NCBI GenBank assembly: GCA_965242895.1
Contig: OZ251507.1
Coordinates: 2,418,001-2,482,000 of the forward strand
Direction: 5' to 3'
Source of the DNA: CATQHL01 sp965242895
GTDB taxonomy: Bacteria > Actinomycetota > Acidimicrobiia > Acidimicrobiales > CATQHL01
DNA: 64,000 bases
In this document: positions 30,500 to 39,638 of the stretch, in pieces
Position numbering within the stretch: the first letter of the stretch is position 1
Layout of the letters: each line of letters opens with the position of its first letter
Notes under the pieces: generated by a model
Databases searched by the model: none
What the model was told of the DNA's origin: nothing
Seen by the model: the letters and a program-made list of their open reading frames with translations, nothing else
Translations under genes and position numbers: made by a program

Positions 30500-31417
30500 A
30501 TGGCCAAGCGGCGCAAGCTAGAAGATGAACTCGTTCGCAGAGGTCTCGCCGACAGCCCAGAGGATGCGAGAGAGTTGGTGAACTCCGGCTTAGTGCTGGT
30601 GAGCGGGGCGGTGGCCCTCAAGCCCGCCCGCATGGTGCGCCCAGGCGAGTCTGTGAGGGTAGCCGGCCAGACGTCTCGTTTCGTGAGCAGGGGCGGCCAG
30701 AAACTCGACGCTGCCTTGTCGCACTTCGGGATTGAAGTGACCGGGATGCGATGCATAGACGTGGGTGCTTCCACAGGGGGTTTCAGCGACTGCCTTCTGC
30801 AGCGCGGGTCTGCGAAAGTGACGGCGATCGACGTGGGGAAGGCTCTTCTCCACGAGCGCATAGCCTCTTCGCCGAACGTCGAGGTGTTCGAAGGCGTCAA
30901 CGCCCGATATCTGAACCCCGAAGACGTGGGAGGTCCTGCCGACCTGGTCTGCGCCGACGTGTCGTTTATCAGCCTGAAGACGCTGATGAGGGTGCTTGCT
31001 GGCCTCACGCAGCCAGGAGGAGAATTGATCCTGCTCATTAAACCCCAGTTCGAGGCCAGCCGCCTCGAAGCCGATCGAGGCGGGGGCGTGATTAGGTCTC
31101 CGAGCACGTGGGAGAGCGTGATCACCGAGGTGGCGCTGTCGGCCGTCTCAGAAGGCCTGCACCCGAGCGGGGTCATGGCCAGTCCGATTAAAGGAGCGCA
31201 AGGCAACGTGGAGTTCTTTTTGCATGCTCTACGGGGTTTCGCCAAAGAAACGCCTTACGACCTCCTCGTTGTATCGCCGGAAGGCGAGAGCAGCGAGACC
31301 GGCAAGACTGGCGAGAGCGGCGAGACCGCTCCAGCGCAGCCGCCGCAGCCTTCTCTGTCTCCAGCGCTGCTCAAAGCCATACGACTAGCGGCGTATTCGG
31401 CTGCCGAAGAGACGTAG
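30500..31417 (+). CDS. tlyA: TlyA family rRNA (cytidine-2'-O)-methyltransferase
   Basis: 305 residues. An N-terminal S4 RNA-binding domain (SPEDARELVNSGLVLVSG) and an FtsJ-type SAM-dependent methyltransferase domain starting CIDVGASTGGFSDCLLQRG, with KPQFEASRLE as the later conserved block. In mycobacteria TlyA methylates 16S and 23S rRNA. The C terminus has a GESSETGKTGESGET repeat not expected in the family. Position before nadK and recN is the standard actinobacterial order. Confidence 0.94.
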   Translation: MAKRRKLEDELVRRGLADSPEDARELVNSGLVLVSGAVALKPARMVRPGESVRVAGQTSRFVSRGGQKLDAALSHFGIEVTGMRCIDVGASTGGFSDCLLQRGSAKVTAIDVGKALLHERIASSPNVEVFEGVNARYLNPEDVGGPADLVCADVSFISLKTLMRVLAGLTQPGGELILLIKPQFEASRLEADRGGGVIRSPSTWESVITEVALSAVSEGLHPSGVMASPIKGAQGNVEFFLHALRGFAKETPYDLLVVSPEGESSETGKTGESGETAPAQPPQPSLSPALLKAIRLAAYSAAEET

Positions 31418-31426
31418 CCTGAAGCC

Positions 31427-32326
31427 ATGGCCTCGTTCGCTCTCGTCGTTCATCCTCGGCGGCAGTCGGCGATGCGCGGCGCCCGCGATCTGGCGTCTTG
31501 GCTTCTTGACGAAGGCCACGAGGTCTGCCTAGCCGTAGCCGACGCCCGAGCCGCCGGGCTCGAGCACCTCGCAAGGCCGGAGAGCGAAGTCCACTGCGGC
31601 GTGGATTTGATGGTCAGCCTCGGCGGCGACGGCAGCATCCTCCACGCCGTAGAGCTCGTGTCCGAGCACGACATCCCCGTCCTGGGCGTCAACTACGGCA
31701 ATCTGGCCTACTTGGCCGAGGTCGAGCCCACCAACGTTCGCTCATCCATAGGACGCTGGCTCGAGGGCGATTTTTCCCTGAACGAGCGGATGCGCTTAGA
31801 CGTCCGCGTCGAGCAGCCCGACGTCTCCGTCGCCGTCGAAGACATCCCCCCCGCCTCTTCGCCCGGAAACTCGATCGGGATGGGTGCGCTCAACGAGGTG
31901 GCTGTCGAAAAGTTAGACCGCGGTCGCAGCATCAGCCTCCTTTTGCGGATCAACGGCAAACCATTCACCGGTTACACCGCCGACGGCTTGGTCGTGTCAT
32001 CTCCGACGGGCTCGACGGCGTATTCCTTCAGCCTGCAGGGGCCCGTCCTGTCGCCGGAACTTGAATCCTTGCTGGTCACGCCGGTCGCCACGCATTCCCT
32101 CTTCGATCGTTCTCTGGTGCTCCCCCCCAATGCGAAGGTGCGCGTGGAGGTGTTCGACGAACGCCCCGCGGTCGTGGCCATCGACGGGCGCATGTTGGGG
32201 TCGCTTCATCCTGGTGGTTATATGGAGTGCACGGCTTCGCCTCATCCGGCGCAGCTGATCACCTTCAAGGAGAGAGTTTTTCACGACATCCTGAAGGCCA
32301 AGTTCGGCCTAGGCGACGAGGGCTAG
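31427..32326 (+). CDS. nadK: NAD kinase
   Basis: 299 residues. The GGDGS motif (SLGGDGSILHAVE), NYGNLAYLAE, the NE pair in ALNEVAVEK, and DGLVVSSPTGSTAYSFS are all present. Phosphorylates NAD to NADP with ATP or polyphosphate. Sits between tlyA and recN as in most Actinobacteria. Confidence 0.95.
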   Translation: MASFALVVHPRRQSAMRGARDLASWLLDEGHEVCLAVADARAAGLEHLARPESEVHCGVDLMVSLGGDGSILHAVELVSEHDIPVLGVNYGNLAYLAEVEPTNVRSSIGRWLEGDFSLNERMRLDVRVEQPDVSVAVEDIPPASSPGNSIGMGALNEVAVEKLDRGRSISLLLRINGKPFTGYTADGLVVSSPTGSTAYSFSLQGPVLSPELESLLVTPVATHSLFDRSLVLPPNAKVRVEVFDERPAVVAIDGRMLGSLHPGGYMECTASPHPAQLITFKERVFHDILKAKFGLGDEG

Positions 32327-32402
32327 ACGCAGTCCTCTTGCTAGGCGCACTAGCGCGCAAGGCGGGCGCGCCGCAGACCGCAAAAGACGACGAGGGGGAG
32401 AA

Positions 32403-34028
32403 ATGCTGACCGACTTGGTGGTGAGGAATTTGGCGCTGATCAAAGACCTTGACCTGGAGATAGGGGGCGGCTTCACGGTGCTCACCGGAGAGACGGGGGC
32501 AGGCAAGACAATGCTCACCGGAGCCGTGTCATTGTTGGCGGGCGGCAGGGCCGATCCTCTGCTCATCCGCCCAGGTTCAGAAAAAGCCACCGTCGAGGGG
32601 CGCTTCGAGCTGCCGAACGGCAAGGAGCTTCTGATAACGCGGGAATTGTCGCACACCGGGCGCTCACGGATATTCATCGACGGGCGTCTCTCAGGACTAG
32701 GGATGCTGTCCGAGACCGCAGGAGCACTCGTGGATATCTGCGGTCAGCGCCGGCACCAGTCCCTCTTCAAGCGTTCCGCCCGCCGCAAGGCGCTCGATAC
32801 CTTCGGCGGCGTCGACCTATCTGGGTTGGCGGAGCTGCGCGCCCGTCGGGCGGGGATCGAGAAACGGCTAGAGGAAATCGGCGGCGACGCCCGGACTCGC
32901 GCCCGAGAGATGGAAGTGCTCGAGTATCAACTTCGCGAACTCGACGGAGCCTCCCTCGACGACCCGCAAGAGGAGAAGTCGCTTGAAGAACTCGAGCAGA
33001 CTCTGGCTAACGCCGCCGACATCCGCGAAGCGGCGGAGCGAGGAGCGCACGTTCTCGGAGGGGACGGCCCGGTCCTAGAGGTTCTCGCTGAAGTCCATTC
33101 TGCCACCGACGACGCCGTGCGCTTTCCCTCCCTGCTCGAGTGCGCCCGCCGCGTCGCAGACCTGCAGGCCGAGGTCTCCGACCTCGCAGCAGAACTCCGC
33201 AGCAAGGCCGAAGAAGTGACCGACGATCCGCAGCGCCTAGCTGAAGTTGTGGAGCGCCGCGCCGCCCTGGCCGGTCTGCGCCGCAAGTACGGGGAGACGC
33301 TGGAGGACGTCATCGCCTACCGCACCGAAGCCCGTTCTCGGTTGGAAACCCTTCGAGGGGCGGACGAACTCTGCGCCGAACTGACCGCCCAGCTCTCCGA
33401 GGCTGTCAGCGAGGAGCGGGCGGAAGCCGCCCGCGTGGGCGCTCAGCGCCGGGAGTCTGCCCCCGCCTTGGCTGAGCGGGTGAGCGAGGAGTTGCGTCTG
33501 CTGGCCATGCCCAAAGCCAGCCTGTTGCTGAGGGTCGGAGACGAAGACCCTGGCGACGACGTGGAGTTTCTGCTGGCCGTCAACTCCGGTTCGTCTCCGA
33601 TACCGCTCTCCAAGACGGCCTCCGGCGGCGAACTCTCCCGCACCATGCTCGCCCTCTACGTCGTGCTCCTGGAATCTCCTCCCACGGTCGTCCTCGACGA
33701 AGTAGACGCCGGAATAGGCGGCGAGGCCGGCGTCTGGGTAGGCCGAGCCCTGGCGAGGCTGTCGACGTTCCGCCAGATACTGGTCGTCACGCACCTCCCG
33801 CAGGTGGCGGCCTACGCGGACGCCCACATCAGCATCTCCAAGGTCGACGACGGGAGCACCAGCTGGGTAGAAGCGAGGAGGCTCTCCGAGGAAGAACGCA
33901 AGGTCGAATTGGCGCGCATGCTCTCGGGCTCACCCGAGAGCGAATCGGCGCGCCGCCACGCTGGAGAACTCCTGAAGCGTGCCGCCGCCGACCGTAATTC
34001 TTCCCCCCTGAGACCGCAGAGGGTATGA
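32403..34028 (+). CDS. recN: DNA repair protein RecN
   Basis: 541 residues, SMC-like ATPase for double-strand-break repair. Walker A GETGAGKTMLTGAV near the start (about 30-40), DICGQRRHQSLF, coiled-coil centre rich in Glu/Arg, signature SGGELSRTMLAL and Walker B VVLDEVDAGIGGEAG, then VVTHLPQVAAYAD. Complete and intact. Followed nine bases later by pyrG. Confidence 0.96.
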   Translation: MLTDLVVRNLALIKDLDLEIGGGFTVLTGETGAGKTMLTGAVSLLAGGRADPLLIRPGSEKATVEGRFELPNGKELLITRELSHTGRSRIFIDGRLSGLGMLSETAGALVDICGQRRHQSLFKRSARRKALDTFGGVDLSGLAELRARRAGIEKRLEEIGGDARTRAREMEVLEYQLRELDGASLDDPQEEKSLEELEQTLANAADIREAAERGAHVLGGDGPVLEVLAEVHSATDDAVRFPSLLECARRVADLQAEVSDLAAELRSKAEEVTDDPQRLAEVVERRAALAGLRRKYGETLEDVIAYRTEARSRLETLRGADELCAELTAQLSEAVSEERAEAARVGAQRRESAPALAERVSEELRLLAMPKASLLLRVGDEDPGDDVEFLLAVNSGSSPIPLSKTASGGELSRTMLALYVVLLESPPTVVLDEVDAGIGGEAGVWVGRALARLSTFRQILVVTHLPQVAAYADAHISISKVDDGSTSWVEARRLSEEERKVELARMLSGSPESESARRHAGELLKRAAADRNSSPLRPQRV

Positions 34029-34037
34029 TGACATCCC

Positions 34038-35675
34038 GTGACGAAATACGCGTTTGTCACGGGAGGGGTGTCCAGTTCCCTAGGCAAGGGCCTCACTGCC
34101 GCCACCCTGGGGGCGCTGCTGAAGGCCAGGGGCCTGAGCGTCACGATGCAGAAACTCGACCCCTACATCAACGTGGATCCCGGCACGCTCAACCCTTACG
34201 AGCACGGAGAGGTATTCGTAACTGAGGACGGCGGAGAGACCGACCTCGACCTCGGCCACTACGAGAGGTTCATCGACGAAAGCCTCACCAAGTTGTCCAA
34301 CGCCACCACCGGATCCATCTATTCTGCGGTGCTCGAAGCCGAACGCCGAGGCGACTACTTAGGCGGGACCGTCCAGGTGATTCCCCACGTAACCGACGAG
34401 ATCAAGAAGCGCATCCGTTCTTTGGCCGCCCCCGGCACCGACGTCGCCATCGTGGAGGTGGGGGGGACGGTGGGCGACATCGAGATCCTCCCCTTTCTGG
34501 AAGCCATCCGGCAGTTTCGACTTGACGTGGGCCGTACGAACGTCTGCTACCTGCACGTCACGCTTGTTCCTTTCATAGGGCCGAGCGGCGAGCAGAAGAC
34601 CAAGCCCACGCAGCACTCCGTGACGGAACTGCGAAGCAGGGGCCTCCAACCCGACGTGATCGTGTGTCGCAGCGACCGCCCCATTCCTCAGAGGCTCAAG
34701 GACAAAATCTCCAGCCTCTGCGACGTCCCTCAGCGCGCCGTGGTGAACGCTCCCGACGTCGAAAACATCTACGAACTTCCGCTCGTCCTCCACGAGGAAG
34801 GTCTCGACGACGTCGTCCACGAACACCTAGGAGGAGAACTCTCCCCAGACCTAGGCGAGTGGGAATCTCTCCGACGCAAGGCTTTGAACGCAAGAGGCGG
34901 GGCGCGCATCGGCGTAGTAGGCAAGTACGTGAGTCTGGCCGACGCCTACCTCTCCGTGGCCGAGGCGCTGCGCCACGCCGCCCTCCAGCGGAATTCCTGC
35001 GTGCAGATCGACTGGATACAGGCTGAAGACCTCGAAGACGGCGGCTTCGACGGCCGCTTGTCCGAGTTGGACGGGGTCGTCATCCCTGGCGGTTTCGGCG
35101 GTCGCGGAATCGAGGGCAAGATCAAGGCCGCCGCATACACACGCTCTCAGGGCATTCCCTGCCTGGGGTTATGCCTGGGCATGCAGGCGATGATCATAGA
35201 CTTCGCCCGCTCTCGGCTAGGTCTGGAGGGCGCCCATTCCACGGAGTTTGACCCTCACAGCGCCCATCCGGTGGTTTGCCTGATGGAGGAGCAGCAGAGC
35301 GTCGTCTACAAGGGGGGCACCATGCGGCTGGGTGCGTTCACGGCGCACCTCCGAGCGGGAACCCGCGTAGAGGACATCTATGGGGCGGACGTCATCTCCG
35401 AACGCCACCGGCACCGCTACGAGGTCAACCCGGAATATCGGGAGCGGCTGGAGGAGGCCGGGCTGATCTGTTCCGGGCTCTCGCCCGACGGTCTGCTCGT
35501 GGAGTTCGCAGAGCTCGAGGATCACCCGTTTTGGCTAGGCACTCAGTCGCATCCCGAGTTCAAGAGCCGGCCAGGTCGTCCTGCCCCTCTCTTCAGCGCC
35601 TTCTTCGGCGCCGCGCTCGACAGAGCCGAAGGCCGCAACCCGCAACTCCTAGACGTATTCTCGGCGGTCGGGTGA
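34038..35675 (+). CDS. pyrG: CTP synthase
   Basis: 545 residues from GTG 34038. Synthetase domain: GGVSSSLGKGLTAATLGALL, DPYINVDPGTL, VEVGGTVGDIE. Glutamine amidotransferase domain: GFGGRG, LGLCLGMQ with the nucleophile Cys, and the HPE triad residues in SHPEFKSRPGRP. Converts UTP to CTP. The TGA overlaps the GTG of xerD. Confidence 0.97.
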   Translation: MTKYAFVTGGVSSSLGKGLTAATLGALLKARGLSVTMQKLDPYINVDPGTLNPYEHGEVFVTEDGGETDLDLGHYERFIDESLTKLSNATTGSIYSAVLEAERRGDYLGGTVQVIPHVTDEIKKRIRSLAAPGTDVAIVEVGGTVGDIEILPFLEAIRQFRLDVGRTNVCYLHVTLVPFIGPSGEQKTKPTQHSVTELRSRGLQPDVIVCRSDRPIPQRLKDKISSLCDVPQRAVVNAPDVENIYELPLVLHEEGLDDVVHEHLGGELSPDLGEWESLRRKALNARGGARIGVVGKYVSLADAYLSVAEALRHAALQRNSCVQIDWIQAEDLEDGGFDGRLSELDGVVIPGGFGGRGIEGKIKAAAYTRSQGIPCLGLCLGMQAMIIDFARSRLGLEGAHSTEFDPHSAHPVVCLMEEQQSVVYKGGTMRLGAFTAHLRAGTRVEDIYGADVISERHRHRYEVNPEYRERLEEAGLICSGLSPDGLLVEFAELEDHPFWLGTQSHPEFKSRPGRPAPLFSAFFGAALDRAEGRNPQLLDVFSAVG

Positions 35676-36691
35676 CGTTCGATCACACCAGCTCCCACCC
35701 CGGCGTACAGAACTATCTGGACTGGCTGGCGCTAGAAAGAGGCAGGTCGCCCAGAACCCTGGAGGCCTACGGGCGTGACCTCGACAACTACCTGGGTTTC
35801 GTCGAAGAGCGAGGCTGGAGCTTGGAGGAGATGGATGCGTCCAGGGTTCAGGAGTGGGTGCATCACCGCCGCTCGCAGGGCGTCTCCGACGCAACGCTGG
35901 CGCGCGGCCTCAGCACGGTGCGCAACCTGCACCGCTACCTGGTGCTCGAGGAAATGCGCCAAGACGATCCCACTTCCAAGGTGGAGATGCCCAGGGTTCC
36001 GGCCGGGATACCCAAGTCTCTGAGCGAAGAGGAGGCCTTCAGGCTGGTCACCGCTCCGGCTCTGGAACTCTCAAAGTTTTCCGAGGAGGAAGGCGGCGGT
36101 TCCGCCGACAGACATCGAGCCCGCCTGCTCAGGGATCAGGCTGTCCTGGAGACCCTCTACGGCACGGGCGTGCGCATCTCAGAGTTGACCGGACTTTCCC
36201 TGGGGCGGCTGGAGATGACTTCGGAGTCCTCCGCCTCCGTCCTCGTTCTGGGGAAGGGAGGCAAGGAGAGGCTGCTGCCCGTGGGGCGCGCTGCATACGC
36301 CTCCCTCCTGGGTTGGCTCTCCCCGTCCGGCAGGGCGGTGCTAGAGCCGGAGCGCTGGAAGTCCCGCAGCGATTCCGAGGCTCTCTTTCTGAACCACCGC
36401 GGTTCTCGTCTGACTCGTCAGGGGGCTTGGCTGCTCGTCAAGAAATACCAGGCGGCTGGGGGGATCAGGGGCACTCTCTCGCCGCACGTTCTGCGCCACA
36501 GCTTCGCCACCCATCTCCTCGACGGGGGCGCTGATATCCGCACAGTGCAGGAACTGCTGGGGCACGCCAACATCAGAACCACCCAGACCTATACCAAGGT
36601 GTCACGCAAGCGCCTCTTCGAGGTCTACGAACAAGCCCATCCGAGGGCGATGGCCGCGCCCCTGGAGTGCGCCGACCTAGCGTCGACCTAG
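35672..36691 (+). CDS. xerD: Tyrosine recombinase XerD
   Basis: 339 residues from GTG 35672, overlapping the pyrG stop. SAM-like N-terminal core-binding domain (YLDWLALERGRSPRTLEAYG) and catalytic domain with Arg in GTGVRISEL, Lys in LGKGGKERLLPVG, HVLRHSFATHLL (HxxR), LLGHANI and the nucleophile Tyr in TQTYTKVS. About 35 residues longer than usual, from a Ser/Glu/Gly-rich insert near 125-150. A dimer-resolution role is inferred. A longer open frame upstream is a shadow of pyrG. Confidence 0.94.
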   Translation: MTFDHTSSHPGVQNYLDWLALERGRSPRTLEAYGRDLDNYLGFVEERGWSLEEMDASRVQEWVHHRRSQGVSDATLARGLSTVRNLHRYLVLEEMRQDDPTSKVEMPRVPAGIPKSLSEEEAFRLVTAPALELSKFSEEEGGGSADRHRARLLRDQAVLETLYGTGVRISELTGLSLGRLEMTSESSASVLVLGKGGKERLLPVGRAAYASLLGWLSPSGRAVLEPERWKSRSDSEALFLNHRGSRLTRQGAWLLVKKYQAAGGIRGTLSPHVLRHSFATHLLDGGADIRTVQELLGHANIRTTQTYTKVSRKRLFEVYEQAHPRAMAAPLECADLAST

Positions 36692-36713
36692 CGCCCTCTC
36701 AGGGTTAGGAGCA

Positions 36714-37694
36714 TCAGGAAGGCAGAAAGCCGACCGCCTCCCGAACTCGCGCCATGGTGAGCGAGGCGGTTTCTCTGGCGCGCTCAGCCCCCTCTGCGAG
36801 CAGCCGGAGGGTCTCTCCGCTGTCTGACTGCAGCTCGGCAAACCTTCGCTGGATCGGTTCGAGCAGGGCTACCACGGCCTCAGCGCAGTCGTTCTTGAGG
36901 GCTCCGTAGCTGCCGTACTCCTCGGCCAGCACGTCCGCCGATCTGCTCGTCGAGGCTCCCAGAATGTCGAGCAGATTCGAGACCCCGGGCTGCGTCGAGA
37001 TGTCGTACCGGACTTCGCCGACGCTGTCCGTCACTGCCCGACGTATCTTGCGTCGGATCACGTCTGCGTCGTCCAGCAGCCAGATTGTCCCAGGCGCTTC
37101 CCCCGAGGACTTAGACATTTTCTCCTCCGGATTCTGAAGGTCCATCACCCTGGCGCCCGTTGCCGCAATGCGGTGTCTGGGCACCACGAACGTGTCTCCG
37201 TAGCGAGAGTTGAAGCGCATGGCGGCGTCTCTGGTGAGTTCTAAGTGTTGGCGCTGGTCATCGCCCACCGGCACCTCGTCGGTGTCGTACAGCAGGATGT
37301 CGGCGGCCTGAAGCGCAGGGTAAGTGAACAGGCCGGCCGACACGAAATCAGCGTCTGCGGACTTCTCCTTGAACTGGTTCATGCGGCGGAGTTCCCCGAA
37401 ACTGATCGTGCACTGCAGCAGCCAGGCCAACTCCGTGTGCTCCCGGACGTGGCTCTGGACGAAGATCACGCACTTCTCCGGGTCGAGACCTACCGCAACG
37501 AGCAACTGCGTGAGGCGCAGGGCGGCGTTCCGCAGTTCTGCGGGATCCTGCGGAAGGGTGATGGCGTGGAGGTCGACGATGCAGTGGATGGCGTCGCTTT
37601 CGTGCTGGCCGTCCACCCAGTGCCGAAGCGCTCCCAGCAGGTTGCCGAGGTGCACCGCTCCGGTGGGTTGGATTCCCGAAAAAACACGAGCCAC
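36714..37694 (-). CDS. trpS: Tryptophanyl-tRNA synthetase
   Basis: 326 residues, class Ic synthetase. The HIGH-like motif is GAVHLGNLLGA and the KMSKS motif is EEKMSKSSGE; YPALQAADILLYDTDEVPVGDDQ is also diagnostic. It is the only minus-strand gene inside the recN-to-cmk block, convergent with xerD and divergent from scpA. Confidence 0.96.
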   Translation of the reverse strand: MARVFSGIQPTGAVHLGNLLGALRHWVDGQHESDAIHCIVDLHAITLPQDPAELRNAALRLTQLLVAVGLDPEKCVIFVQSHVREHTELAWLLQCTISFGELRRMNQFKEKSADADFVSAGLFTYPALQAADILLYDTDEVPVGDDQRQHLELTRDAAMRFNSRYGDTFVVPRHRIAATGARVMDLQNPEEKMSKSSGEAPGTIWLLDDADVIRRKIRRAVTDSVGEVRYDISTQPGVSNLLDILGASTSRSADVLAEEYGSYGALKNDCAEAVVALLEPIQRRFAELQSDSGETLRLLAEGAERARETASLTMARVREAVGFLPS

Positions 37695-37807
37695 GCGGCG
37701 AGACTACCTCGGCGGACACCCTTTCCGCGCCTCAGCGCCTCCGCCGCAGTTCCGCAGAGCCGTCGAAAATCACGCTCATCCGCCCTTCAGTTTTCTAGGC
37801 TTTTTAC

Positions 37808-38617
37808 GTGGCCACGAAGGTTCGCACGCCGGTGTTCGAAGGGCCTTTCGACCTGCTCCTGCACCTCATTCTGCGTTCGGAGGTCGACATCTACGAGGTG
37901 TCGCTTTCGGACGTCGTCATCGCCTACCTCGAAGAGTTGGAGCGGATGGAGGTCTTCGAACTCGAATCCGCCTCGGAGTTCCTGCTCATCGCCGCCACGC
38001 TTATCGAGCTGAAGAGCCGCCAACTCCTGCCCGCCTCCGAAGACCCCGACGACGAAGAGACCGACATCTGGGCGAGCCGAGACCGCCGCCTGGCTCGGCT
38101 GCTGGAATGCCGCACTTACCGGAACGCCTCTTCAGTCTTCGAAGAGATGATGCAGTCCGCCGCCCTTTCCCGACCCCGAGCCGCAGGGCCGGAGGTCTCG
38201 CTGCTGGAAATACTGCCCGACCCCTTAGCGGGCGTATCCCCCGGGGACATAGCAGAGGCGTATCTGAGGGCGGCAGCCCCAGAGCCCAAGCCCACCCTGG
38301 ATCTCTCCTTCCTGTCTCCGATCACCTACCAGGTTCCCGATGCTGTGGCCGATCTCAGGGAGCGCCTCCCCGGGCGCGGTCGGATAGGTTTCGGCGAAAT
38401 CACGGAATCGCTGAACAGCCGCATGGAGGTCGTCACTCATTTCCTGGCGCTGCTCGAGATGTTCAGGCTGGACCTAGTAGAGATATATCAGACGGAGACT
38501 TTCGGACAGATAACGGTGGAATGGAAAGAGGCCGCCCCCACGTCCGCTTCTGCCGCTGCCGCCGCTCCTGCGCCGGAACTCTGGGCGCAGCAGCAGTGGC
38601 AGCCGCGGCAGCAGTGA
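37808..38617 (+). CDS. scpA: Segregation and condensation protein A
   Basis: 269 residues, kleisin of the bacterial SMC complex. N-terminal FEGPFDLLLHLILRSEVDIYEV is highly characteristic, then LLIAATLIELKSRQLLP and a C-terminal winged-helix part (FLALLEMFRLDLVEIYQTE). The final ~30 residues are an Ala/Gln-rich tail coded by GCAGCAGTGGCAGCC-type repeats that run on into the scpB leader. Confidence 0.95.
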   Translation: MATKVRTPVFEGPFDLLLHLILRSEVDIYEVSLSDVVIAYLEELERMEVFELESASEFLLIAATLIELKSRQLLPASEDPDDEETDIWASRDRRLARLLECRTYRNASSVFEEMMQSAALSRPRAAGPEVSLLEILPDPLAGVSPGDIAEAYLRAAAPEPKPTLDLSFLSPITYQVPDAVADLRERLPGRGRIGFGEITESLNSRMEVVTHFLALLEMFRLDLVEIYQTETFGQITVEWKEAAPTSASAAAAAPAPELWAQQQWQPRQQ

Positions 38618-38640
38618 AAGTGGCAGCAGTGGCAGCAGTG

Positions 38641-38647
38641 AAGGAGG
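38641..38647 (+). promoter_or_regulatory. Shine-Dalgarno deciding the scpB start
   Basis: AAGGAGG five bases before TTG 38653. It favours this TTG over GTG 38614, which overlaps the scpA stop and would add a 13-residue Val/Ala repeat. Confidence 0.65.
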
Positions 38648-38652
38648 CAGCC

Positions 38653-39225
38653 TTGGACAGCCATCGCAAACGCGCCCTAGAGGCCATCCTGATGGTCTGC
38701 GAAGAACCCGCCCAGCCCAAGATCCTGGCGCAGTTGCTGGAGACTTCCGTGGCGTCGGTGGAGGCTGCCGCCGCGGAGTTGGCCGAAGATTACGCCTCCC
38801 GAGGGTTCGTGCTGGTGCGGGTGGCCGGCGGTTACCGGCTGCAGAGCCACCCAGAATTCTCCGATTACGTGGAGAGCTATCTCAGCGCCTCAAATTCTGT
38901 CCGCCTCTCAGCCGCCGCCATGGAGACGCTCAGCATCGTGGCCTACAACCAGCCGGTCTCCCGAGCCCAGATAGCCGACGTCCGCGGCGTCAAAGTGGAC
39001 GCTGTGATTCGCACTCTCCAGAGGCGCGGGCTCGTGGAGCCCGTAGGCATCGACCCAGGCCCGGGCAACGCAGTGCTCTTCGGAACCACGCAACTCTTCC
39101 TGGAGAGTTTGGGGATCGACTCCATCCGCGATCTGCCCCCCCTCGGGCAGTTCGTGCCTGAGGTGGAAGTGACCGAGGCGCTGGAATCCGTCCTCCGCGG
39201 CGACCCCGTCCCCAAGAGTTGGTAG
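38653..39225 (+). CDS. scpB: Segregation and condensation protein B
   Basis: 190 residues from TTG 38653, the normal ScpB size. Two winged-helix domains: HRKRALEAILMVCEEP at the start, then RLSAAAMETLSIVAYNQPVSRAQI and VIRTLQRRGLVEPVG with FGTTQLFLESLG. Works with ScpA and Smc in chromosome condensation. A GTG at 38614 is an alternative start. In many bacteria rluB follows scpB; here chorismate mutase does. Confidence 0.95.
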   Translation: MDSHRKRALEAILMVCEEPAQPKILAQLLETSVASVEAAAAELAEDYASRGFVLVRVAGGYRLQSHPEFSDYVESYLSASNSVRLSAAAMETLSIVAYNQPVSRAQIADVRGVKVDAVIRTLQRRGLVEPVGIDPGPGNAVLFGTTQLFLESLGIDSIRDLPPLGQFVPEVEVTEALESVLRGDPVPKSW

Positions 39226-39281
39226 ACCCCCCGACCCCTGGGCGGGAAGATTCTTCCGCCGCGCCCGGCTTCGTCCGCGCC

Positions 39282-39638
39282 ATGCGAGGAGCCGTCGTCG
39301 TGCGGGAGGACACTCCGGAGGAAATCTGCAAGCAGGTGGAGGTTCTTCTCCGCCAAGCCTTCGAGGTCAACCGCATCTCTCCCGAAGACCTGATAAGCCT
39401 GATCTTCACTGCCACCTCCGACCTCCGCTCCTCCTTTCCCGCCGCCGAAGCGCGCAAGAGTTTCGATCTCGGCGACGTGCCGCTGCTCTGCGCTAGGGAA
39501 CTCGAAGTTGAAGGTTCGGTGAAGGGAGTGATCCGTGTGTTGATCCACTTCTACACCGACCTCTCCCGCAAGGACGTCCGCCACGTCTACCCAGGCGCCG
39601 CCGCCCAGCTGCGCCCCGACCTGTCTGGCCGAGGATGA
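39282..39638 (+). CDS. aroH: Chorismate mutase, AroH type
   Basis: 118 residues from ATG 39282. MRGAVVVREDTPEEI matches the start of the AroH fold, followed by LIFTATSDLRSSFPA and the C-terminal RHVYPGAAAQLRPD with the active-site Arg/Tyr. Converts chorismate to prephenate. An in-frame TTG at 39219, inside scpB, would add 21 residues; it is the alternative start, as ATG 39282 has no clear ribosome site. Next gene overlaps by four bases and uses the product. Confidence 0.9.
   Translation: MRGAVVVREDTPEEICKQVEVLLRQAFEVNRISPEDLISLIFTATSDLRSSFPAAEARKSFDLGDVPLLCARELEVEGSVKGVIRVLIHFYTDLSRKDVRHVYPGAAAQLRPDLSGRG

Noticed and set aside
35276..35671. Upstream extension of the xerD frame
   Set aside because: Shadow of the pyrG amidotransferase domain; Arg-rich nonsense with no domain.
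37324..38613. Long upstream extension of the scpB frame
   Set aside because: Runs antisense to trpS and over scpA; ScpB similarity begins only after 38653.
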